Shown here: piece after piece, positions 1 to 5,234 of the stretch
Position numbering within the stretch: position 1 is the stretch's first letter
Layout: every line of letters starts with the position of its first letter
Source of the DNA: Alphaproteobacteria bacterium
GTDB lineage: Bacteria; Pseudomonadota; Alphaproteobacteria; UBA8366; GCA-2717185
Assembly (NCBI GenBank): GCA_016764135.1
Contig: JAESSL010000109.1
Location: 1 to 5,234 of the forward strand
DNA: 5,234 bases
Reading direction: 5' to 3'
Notes under the pieces: generated by a model
Seen by the model: only the letters and a program-made list of their open reading frames with translations
Told to the model about the DNA's origin: nothing
The model's database searches: none
Translations under genes and position numbers: made by a program

Positions 1-480
1 GACGTCATCGCCCGCCTCGCCCCGGAACTGTTCAAAGACCGAGTCATTGGAGCCCAGCAAGGTGTCGCCAAAGGCGCTGCCGCGAACACGGGTGACGCCG
101 CCGAGGAACGTATCGGTCCCCACCGAATCATTTCCGATCGCGCTCCCAGCCAGCAAATCAACCGTCACCGCGTCTGTCGCGCCCTGGTAACTCACGCGGG
201 TGAAGCCATTGCCCGTGATCGTATCGTTCCCGCCCAACCCGCGGAACGAATTGAATTGATTGAAGTTACCGACATGCGTGTTGTCAGCGGTATAGATGTC
301 GTCAAAGGACGATCCGATAATCTCGTCAATATGGCGGATGGTGTCGATACCCACAGACGCATCGCCAGTCACTGTGCCGGTATCGCTCACTGTCACCGTG
401 ATGCCTGCTTCAGCGTCCGAGTAATCGGCAATATTGAAATCGCTTATTCCCGTATCAACTTCCAACCGACCACGGATGCT
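1..480 (-). repeat. Composite repeat 5, truncated by the window edge: alpha-beta (residues 1585-1744)
   Basis: Alpha (1585-1664) has SDFNIADYSDAEAG, GTVTGDASVGIDTI, IDEIIGSSFDD and HVGNF at 1653-1657. Beta (1665-1737) has TITGNGFTRVSY ending at Tyr1682, VTVDLLAGSA, SVGTDT, GGVTRVRGS and FEQFRG. The window ends seven residues into the expected gamma module, at GEAGDDV. Composite 1 is its closest copy: both betas are 73 residues, both have the FTR variant, and both follow a nonapeptide run with the same Asn substitution. Bases 1-230 align with roughly 3931-4160 at an offset of 3930, but with many synonymous and some replacement differences. Confidence 0.85.
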
Positions 481-3400
481 ACCAGTCAGGAAATCGTTGC
501 CGACGCCATTTTCCAGCACATTGCGACCGTCGCCGCCGTGCATGATGTCATCGCCGGTATCACCGTCGAGGAAATCGTCTCCGGCGCCGCCATACAGCGT
601 GTCAGCGCCTTCATCGCCAAACAACAGATCATTACCGGCATCGCCCAGGATCAGATCATTGCCATCCTGGCCGCCAAGGACGTCATCTCCTTGCCCACCA
701 AAGACCCGGTCATCGCCGCCGCTGCCATTGAGGTCATCGTCGCCAGCGTCGCCAAAGACATGATCCTCGCCAGCGCCGCCATCGAGGTAATCATCCCCCG
801 CGGATCCAACCAAGAAATCATCGTTTGTGCCGCCAATGACTTCTTCGATACCAATCAGCGTATCAGTGATCGAGGTTGTCACAAAAAACGTAGCCGTTTG
901 CGCGGCCAAATTTACAAACAGCACTTCATTAATCGTTGAGTAATCAACAAGGTCCCGACCGGATCCACCGTCGTAAGTATCGCTCAATGAGCCGCCAAAC
1001 GACGCACTGTCCGCGATCAGAATATCGTCTCCAGCGCCGCCTTTAACGTTATCGGCGCCAATTCCACCTTCAAGAACATCGTTGCCGCCATCGCCGCGCA
1101 AATCATCATTGCCGCTTCCGCCAATCAGCGTATCGTCGCCGTCCTGACCGGTAAGCCTGTTTGCAGCGCTATTCCCCGTGAGATGATCGCTGAAGTCCGT
1201 GGCGCGGATTCGCTCGATGTTTGTGATCGTGTCGATGCCGCCAAAGCCATCTGCAAAAGAGACTGTCGAGCCTCCGGACAAATCAACCGTAATACCGGTG
1301 CTGGCGCTGGAATAGCGAACTTCATCGCTGGAACCGCCTCCGCCATCGATGAAATCATTGCCGCCGCGCCCCCGGAATTGTTCAAAAGCCGCCGTATCTG
1401 ATCCCAACAACGTATCGTCAAAATCGGAACCGCGAACCTGCGTCACGCCTAGCAGCGTATCGCTACCAACCGACGCATCGCCAAGCGCCGTTCCCGTGCC
1501 AGTAGCGCCAAAGTCGACCGTTACGCCTGCCGTCGCACGCTGATAACTCACGCGCGTATTGCCGTTGCCTGTTATGACGTCATTACCGCCCATGCCTTCA
1601 AATTCATTGAAGTCGCTGCCCGAACTACCGACATGCAGCGTACCCGCCGTGAACACATCATTCCCGTCGCCGCCAAAGATTTTGTCAGTAAATTGCAACG
1701 TATCAGCGCCAAACTCGGCGCTCGTCGCAGTGCCAAGGGAGTTGAAAACGCCCAGATTGACCGTTAACGGCGCAGACCCAGCGGAATAATCGATTTGGGT
1801 GAAACCGCCCCCCGTACCGCCAATCAGTGCGTCATTACCCGCGCTGCCGATAATAAGGTCATTCCCATTGCGGCTGTTGATGGTGTTAGCGCCAGCATCA
1901 CCCGTCAGCGTATCGTTAAAATCGGTGCCCGCCAGATTTTCGATGTTCACCAGCGTATCGACGCCGCCGGTCTGATCAATCGCGATGCCGGTCGTCAAAT
2001 TCGCCGTCACGCCGCCTGCTGTGAAGGACGCAAAATCAGCCTCGTCGATCCCGGCGCCGCCATCCAGGAAATCCGCGCCTAGACCACCTATCAGCTCATT
2101 GTCATTCGCGTCGCCGATCAAAACATCGGCGTGCTCTGACCCACGAATACTTTCGATATTAGACAAGGTATCAAAACCACCTTGCCCGTCGATAGCCAAC
2201 CCCGTCGCCAAATTGACAGAAACGCCCGTGGAAGAATCGACATATACGATACGGTCAAATCCGCCCGCGCCATCAATGACATCATCACCCGCTCCGCCGC
2301 GGAACAATTCATTCGCGCCAGACCCTGTAATCACATCATCAAACGCGGACCCTCGAACTTGATTGACGCCGCCGGTAATTGTATCCGTGGAGCCAAATCC
2401 ATCCAGCGCGGTTCCCGCCTGGAGGTCTACCGTTACGCCCGCAATAGAGCGTTGATAGCCAATCCGCGTCCGCCCGTTGCCCGTGATCGTATCGTTGCCG
2501 GCCATACCTTCAATTTCGGCGAAATCGGTGAAGTTGCCCTGATGCAGCGTTCCCACCGTGAACGTATCGTCACCGGATCCGCCAAACACCAAATCGATGT
2601 TTTGCAGTGAATCCGTTCCAAACTCCGAACTCGTCGCCTGCCCAAAGCTGTTATCGACGCCCAACTCGACCGTCAGCGCTGCAGATCCGGCAGAATAATC
2701 CACCTGATTGAGGTCCGCCTGACTCCCGTTAGCGAAGCCTTTCAACGTGTCGTTTCCGGCGCTGCCAACCAGAAGGTTATTTCCTTCAAGGCCTTGCAAA
2801 ACGTTATCCGCAGAATCGCCAATCAGCGTATCGTCAAATTCCGTACCGGTGACGTTTTCAATACTGACCAGAGTATCCGTCGCGCCGCCATTGTCGGTCG
2901 CCAGCCCCGTAACCAGATTGACCGTCACGCCACCGGGACCGCTGGTGTCGAAATTCGCTTCATCGACGCCAAACCCGCCATCGAGGAAATCGGCGCCGCC
3001 TTGACCTTGAAGGCGATTGTCGCCGTTATCGCCGATTAGCGTATCCGCAAATTCAGATCCGCGAAGCCGCTCTACATTCGTAAGCGTATCGGTATCGCCA
3101 AACCCGTCCTGACCAACGCCGGTTAACAGATTGACATCAACGCCCGCTGAAGAATTGCGGTAATCCGCTCTATCGAAATCGCCAAACCCGCCATCAATAA
3201 AGTCGTTGCCGGATTGCCCCCGAAAACTGTCGACGCCAAGGCCGCCAAAGTAGGAATCGTCGAAATTGGATCCTCGAACGCTGCCGATACCAAAGTTGAA
3301 TCCACCACCGACCGAATCTGTAAAGGTATCGACGCCAACAGAAGCATCGCCGCTTACAGTCCCGTCATCGAGATCAATATCAACGCCGCTGGTCGCATCA

Positions 3401-5234
3401 CGGTAGCTAACGCGCGTTGCGCCATTGCCCGTGATTGTATCGTTTCCGGCGCCGCCCTGGAATTCGTTGAATAGGTCGAAATTTCCGTTGTGTTGGCTAT
3501 CCGCAACAAAGGTGTCGGCAAAAGCGCTGCCGAACACCCGGTCGATGCCAATGAGCGTATCCGTACCGACAGACGCATCGCCCGTTACTGTACCTTGAGC
3601 GCTCAGGCGTATATCGACGCCAGCCGTCGCCGACGAATAGTCCACCGTGTTGAAATCGGCAATGGCGCCGCGCGCGATATTGCCGATGAATTTATCATCG
3701 CCACCACCACCGACAAAAAGATCCGTACCAAGACCGGATTCCAGCGTATTGGCGCCGCTATCGCCGATAAGCGTGTCGTCAAAATTGCTCCCTCGCACGC
3801 GTTCGATACCGATTAGCGTATCTGTACCGCCCAACCCATCAAGCGCCACGCCCGTAGACAAGTTTACATTTACGCCTGCGCTCGATGTAAAATAGTCCGC
3901 CCGGTCGTTAGTTCCGGCGCGCCCGTCGATAACGTCATCGCCCGCCTCGCCACGGAAGTCTTCGAACCCGACGTCATCGGTACCGCTTAACGTATCATCG
4001 AAGGTCGATCCTCGAACGCGATTGACGCCGCCAATGATCGTATCCGTGCCCACCGAAGCGTCGCCAATCGCCGTACCAGCGTCCAAATCAACCGTTACGC
4101 CGCTCGTCGCTTGACGGTAACTTATCCGCGTGAAGCCATTACCTGTGATCGTGTCGTCGCCGCCTCTGCCTTCAAAGGAATTGAACGATCTGAAATTGCC
4201 GACATGAAGCTCATCTGCACTAAATGTGTCATCAAAGTCGCTGCCAATAACCTCGTCAATGAACCGGAGCGTATCCGTTCCAACAGAGGCATCGCCGGTC
4301 ACTGTTCCTGTCGCAGACAAGATTGCGTTAATTCCACCCGTCGCCGCCGAATAATCCGCGCGGTTGAAATCATTTAGGCCACTGCCAAGGCCAAGGCCAG
4401 TTTGTCCGCGCACATTCCCGGAAAGGACGTCATTACCCGCGCCGCCGACCAGATCGTTGACCCCGTTGCCGCCCTGCAGGAAATCGGCGCCATCACCGCC
4501 AAACAAGTCATCCTCGCCAGCGCCGCCAAAAAGGGTGTCGTCTCCCGCCTCGCCAACCAGCGTGTCATCGCCCTCTACGCCGAAAATCAGGTCATTACCA
4601 CCTGCACCCAGCAATGTATTCGCGGCAGCGTCGCCAGCCATGAAATCATCACCAGCACCGCCCGCGATAACCTCGATATTGGTGAACACGTCGTCGTCGA
4701 TATCGATGCCCGTGGCCTGCCCCGTACCAACATCAACAAAGACGGTGTTCGTCGCACTGGCGAAAGACAGGGTATCGACGCCGACGCCGCCATCGTAACT
4801 GTCATTACCTAACCCGCTGGCCGCGACCAGGACATCATCGCCGCCCGCGCCAAAGACAATGTCGTCGCCAGCATTACCGGTCAACGTGTTGGCGTTTGAA
4901 TCGCCCAACAATACGTCGTTGCCAGCGCCGCCGATAACGTTCTCAACACTCAGCGCCGCAATCGTGTCTGTGCCGGTCTCAGACCCCGTCGCTGTCCCTG
5001 CCGTCAGATCAACTGAAACGCCCAGAGTCGTGCTGGCGAAGGAGATCGTATCAATACCCGAGCCGCCATCATAAGCGTCATCGCCAAGGCCACTGCCCGC
5101 GATCAGGAAATCGTTCCCCGCGCCGCCGTTCACAATGTCATCGCCCGCATCGCCGAGCAGCGTATCATCGCCGGCGCCGCCGTTCAGCAAATTCGCCGCC
5201 GCATCGCCAAACAGCGTGTCTGCGCCCGCACCAC
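1..5234 (-). CDS. Giant RTX (hemolysin-type calcium-binding repeat) protein, internal fragment, open at both ends
   Basis: One minus-strand frame, with codon ends at multiples of three, is open over 1744 codons with no stop. Landmark counts at residues 273, 518, 833, 1140 and 1585 agree with base coordinates, so no indel breaks the frame. The translation is full of GGxGxDxLx nonapeptides, the RTX signature. In known families these fold as a parallel beta-roll binding calcium in the turns, and the proteins leave the cell through type I secretion with an uncleaved C-terminal signal. That signal, and any N-terminal functional domain, would lie outside this window. Composition supports a secreted RTX protein: I find no Cys or Trp, two Pro (766, 1155), four Lys (514, 831, 1184, 1397), four Met (198, 910, 1214, 1564) and very many Gly and Asp. 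Domain order is given in the repeat entries. A surface adhesin, S-layer-like protein, or C-terminal part of a secreted enzyme or toxin are all possible; nothing here decides between them. Confidence 0.97.
481..807 (-). repeat. RTX nonapeptide block 5, twelve gap-free repeats (residues 1476-1584)
   Basis: From Gly1476 to Thr1583 there are exactly 108 residues, which is twelve nonapeptides without a single insertion or deletion. They include GGAGEDHVF, GGQGDDVLG, GDAGNDLLF, GDEGADTLY and GGAGDDFLD. This is the longest canonical beta-roll in the window and the most confident calcium-binding region. The last two repeats, GGDGRNVLE and NGVGNDFLT, depart from consensus: the first lacks the turn Asp, as does its counterpart in the block at 4635-4417. 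The block is four nonapeptides longer than that counterpart. Confidence 0.96.
808..1014 (-). repeat. YDGG-type RTX spacer 3 (residues 1407-1475)
   Basis: The segment contains SDTYDGGSGRD at 1417-1427, LVDYSTINEVLFVNL, an unusually hydrophobic and glycine-free TATFFVTTS (1446-1454), and DTLIGIEEVIGG. It corresponds to the spacers at 5103-4906 and 4824-4636, but the loop normally reading ATG-x-GTD has diverged most here. It sits in the same position relative to the following nonapeptide run and composite as spacer 2 does. Confidence 0.8.
1015..1176 (-). repeat. RTX nonapeptide block 4 (residues 1353-1406)
   Basis: Six in-phase nonapeptides are present: a degenerate GNSAANRLT, then GQDGDDTLI, GGSGNDDLR, GDGGNDVLE, GGIGADNVK and GGAGDDILI. 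Five of the six keep the Gly-x-Asp turn. The block returns the protein to canonical calcium-binding repeats after about 1080 residues of composite modules. Confidence 0.95.
1177..1815 (-). repeat. Composite repeat 4: alpha'-beta-gamma (residues 1140-1352)
   Basis: Alpha' (1140-1212) has QIDYSAGSAPLTV, NSLGTATSAEFGADTL and GTLHVG. The HxGNF motif is altered to HVGSSGSDF, one residue longer than in the other copies. Beta (1213-1287) has ITGNGNTRVSY ending at Tyr1230 and an added TGTGT between the VDF and ALGDASVG segments. Gamma (1288-1352) has SDEVRYSSASTGITV and IERIRATDFSDHL; the usual GS before the last FDD-like motif has become AT. Delta is absent and canonical nonapeptides follow directly. 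The EGM in 1212-1214 is shared only with composite 3. Confidence 0.85.
1816..2736 (-). repeat. Composite repeat 3: alpha'-beta-gamma-delta (residues 833-1139)
   Basis: The first module is a distinct variant, alpha' (833-908): QVDYSAGSAALTV, NSFGQATSSEFGTDSL and VFGGSGDDTFTVGTLH replace the GTVTGDASVGTDTL form of composites 1, 2 and 5. HQGNF is at 897-901. Beta (909-978) has TITGNGRTRIGY ending at Tyr926, then GGVNQVRGS. Gamma (979-1039) has DRIVYVDSSTGV and IESIRGSEHADVL. Delta (1049-1110) follows. The unit ends with GSAGNDALI. It forms a close tandem pair with the next composite, at a spacing of 303-304 residues between alpha' and beta landmarks. Confidence 0.85.
1903..2088 (-). repeat. Delta module, copy 2 (residues 1049-1110)
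   Basis: This second 62-residue delta module contains GADFLDGGAGIDEADF, GGVTANLTTGIAID and DTLVNIENLAGTDFNDTL. It is the partner of the copy at 3006-2821. In both places delta is followed by three short nonapeptides and then by the alpha' variant, so delta and alpha' seem to have been copied together. Confidence 0.85.
2737..3681 (-). repeat. Composite repeat 2: alpha-beta-gamma-delta (residues 518-832)
   Basis: Alpha (518-592) has DFNTVDYSSAT, GTVTGDASVGTDTL and HNGNF at 581-585. Beta (593-671) has TITGNGATRVSY ending at Tyr610, and is longer than its sisters because about eight residues are inserted around 637-651 (GGGFNFG). Gamma (672-733) has DRADYRNSSAGV and NVERLRGSEFADTL. This copy gains a fourth module, delta (743-804), listed separately. 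It ends with nonapeptides GLEGNNLLV and GSAGNDTLK. The alpha form matches composites 1 and 5 rather than 3 and 4. Confidence 0.85.
2821..3006 (-). repeat. Delta module, copy 1 (residues 743-804)
   Basis: The 62-residue module begins GADFLDGGFGVDEANF, continues GGVTVNLVTGLATD and ends DTLVSIENVTGTEFDDTL. It pairs with the segment at 2088-1903; my hand alignment gives 38 identities in 62 gap-free positions. It differs from gamma in having VDEA in place of the DRADY-type motif, IEN in place of IER, and GT in place of GS before the final FDD. It contains one of only two prolines in the window (766). Confidence 0.85.
3682..4416 (-). repeat. Composite repeat 1: alpha-beta-gamma modules (residues 273-517)
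   Basis: Module alpha (273-354) carries DFNRADYSAAT, GTVTGDASVGTDTL and IDEVIGSDFDDTF, then HVGNF at 343-347. Module beta (355-427) carries the block TITGNGFTR ending at Tyr372, then SGVTVDLDAGTA, GDASVGTDT, GGVNRVRGS and FEDFRG. Module gamma (428-489) carries GDDVIDG, DRADY, AGVNVNLSTGVA, GGTDTL and IERVRGSNFDDTL. Three degenerate nonapeptides (490-516) close the unit. All three modules share a GVxVxL ... DTL ... GSxFDD core, so they probably descend from one ancestral unit of about 62-75 residues. Function is not recognisable; a beta-roll-like extension is inferred. Confidence 0.85.
4417..4635 (-). repeat. RTX nonapeptide block 3 (residues 200-272)
   Basis: Eight consecutive nonapeptides run in perfect 9-residue phase from Gly200 to Ser271. 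They include GEAGDDTLF, GGAGEDDLF, GGDGADFLQ and GGAGNDVLS. This is one of the two longest canonical calcium-binding stretches in the window. The next-to-last repeat, GGNGVNDLV, has Asn where the sixth-position Asp should be. The equivalent repeat in the block at 807-484 carries the same Asp-to-Asn change, which points to common descent of the two blocks. Confidence 0.95.
4636..4824 (-). repeat. YDGG-type RTX spacer 2 (residues 137-199)
   Basis: This is a second copy of the spacer at 5103-4906. It contains SGLGNDSYDGGVG, DTLSFASATN, a diverged VFVDVGTGQATG segment, and NIEVIAGGAGDDF. The Asp-rich stretch IDIDDD (176-181) replaces the usual G-x-GTDT. Spacers 1 and 2 with the nonapeptides after each form a tandem pair of about 92 residues, since the YDGG tyrosines are at 54 and 146. 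Confidence 0.85.
4825..4905 (-). repeat. RTX nonapeptide block 2 (residues 110-136)
   Basis: Three in-phase nonapeptides are present: GDSNANTLT, GNAGDDIVF and GAGGDDVLV. The first is the degenerate xxANxL form found after most spacer modules here. The last two retain the Gly-x-Asp turn needed for calcium in the RTX family. Confidence 0.9.
4906..5103 (-). repeat. YDGG-type RTX spacer 1 (residues 44-109)
   Basis: The segment opens with GSGLGDDAYDGGSG, continues DTISFAS, then GVSVDLTAGTATG, and closes with VENVIGGAGNDVL. It has the same core as the other spacer modules of this protein: an aromatic before a small stretch, GVxVDL, then DTI, then a return to an RTX turn. Similar segments interrupt nonapeptide runs in many RTX and serralysin-type C-terminal regions and are thought to continue the beta-roll with longer loops; the fold here is inferred. 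Its nearest relatives in the window are the segments at 4824-4636 and 1014-808. Confidence 0.85.
5104..5232 (-). repeat. RTX nonapeptide block 1 (residues 1-43)
   Basis: The block holds a partial repeat followed by four in-phase nonapeptides starting at Gly7. Good examples are GGAGDDTLL and GGAGNDFLI. The six-residue turn GGxGxD is the calcium-binding part of the family motif, and the following hydrophobic residue forms a short strand of the beta-roll. The block probably continues beyond the right edge of the window. The repeat GDAAANLLN keeps the spacing but lacks the usual Gly and Asp, a degenerate form that recurs at most module boundaries in this protein. Confidence 0.95.

Noticed and set aside
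256..939. A 227-codon plus-strand open frame with an ATG start
   Set aside because: It lies in exact antisense register to the RTX frame. It stays open because the minus frame seldom uses TTA, CTA or TCA codons, and it ends exactly opposite a TCA serine codon. Its translation is low-complexity Ile/Ala/Val mirroring the repeats and resembles no known family.
4639..4641. In-frame Met198, and Met910, Met1214 and Met1564 further on, as possible translation starts
   Set aside because: Each sits in the middle of a repeat module with coding sequence of the same kind upstream, and no ribosome binding site or signal justifies an internal start.
434..5074. Numerous other plus-strand and out-of-frame minus-strand open frames of 64-144 codons, many rich in Pro and Ser
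   Set aside because: All overlap the 1744-codon RTX frame and recur at the repeat spacing. Their composition is what shifted or antisense reading of GGC-GAT-rich repeats produces. None has a convincing ribosome binding site or domain.
1..5234. Short recurring DNA words such as agcgtatcgt that might suggest a CRISPR array or regulatory iterons
   Set aside because: They are the complement of codons for Asp-Thr-Leu in the RTX modules, are unevenly spaced, differ by synonymous changes, and lie in an uninterrupted coding frame.
1..5234. A frameshift or pseudogene in the RTX gene, suggested by the unequal composite lengths
   Set aside because: Residue counts between landmarks match base coordinates throughout. 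Length differences are explained by the delta module, whole nonapeptides and small in-frame insertions.
1..5234. Assignment to a named protein such as an alginate epimerase, serralysin, hemolysin or S-layer protein
   Set aside because: These families share RTX repeats, but no catalytic, pore-forming or anchoring domain is visible, so a specific name or gene symbol is not supported.

Overview
The window is the interior of one very large gene on the minus strand. A single minus-strand frame runs without a stop from base 5232 to base 1. It has 1744 codons, no start, no stop and no sign of a frameshift. The protein reads right to left, so its N-terminus lies beyond base 5234 and its C-terminus beyond base 1. 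Residue numbers below count from the codon at 5232-5230 as residue 1. The product is a giant RTX protein (glycine/aspartate-rich, hemolysin-type calcium-binding repeats). Proteins of this class are normally exported by a type I secretion system from Gram-negative bacteria. Moderately high GC and frequent GGC, GAT and ACG codons fit a proteobacterium, and the repeat style resembles large alphaproteobacterial RTX proteins. That placement is a weak inference, because no taxonomic marker gene is present.

Layout along the protein: canonical nonapeptide blocks (5232-5104, 4905-4825, 4635-4417) alternate with two spacers of the YDGG type (5103-4906, 4824-4636). Four composite repeats follow (4416-3682, 3681-2737, 2736-1816, 1815-1177). 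Then comes a second canonical region (1176-1015, a third spacer at 1014-808, and twelve gap-free nonapeptides at 807-484), and a fifth composite repeat that runs off the window (480-1). The composites are built from three or four related modules of about 60-80 residues, called here alpha, beta, gamma and delta. Module order is alpha-beta-gamma; alpha-beta-gamma-delta; alpha'-beta-gamma-delta; alpha'-beta-gamma; alpha-beta. The final nonapeptide run plus composite 5 resembles the earlier run plus composite 1 at an offset of about 1310 residues. The gene therefore seems to have grown at several scales: 9 residues, one module, one composite, and about 1310 residues.

No enzyme domain, Ig-like or cadherin-like adhesin domain, secretion signal, transporter gene, RNA gene, mobile element, CRISPR array, promoter or terminator is visible. 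The whole window is coding, so there is no intergenic stretch. The natural reading is a secreted, calcium-stiffened, strongly acidic extracellular or surface protein. Its specific role cannot be read from this part. The plus-strand open frames are antisense shadows of the repeats.
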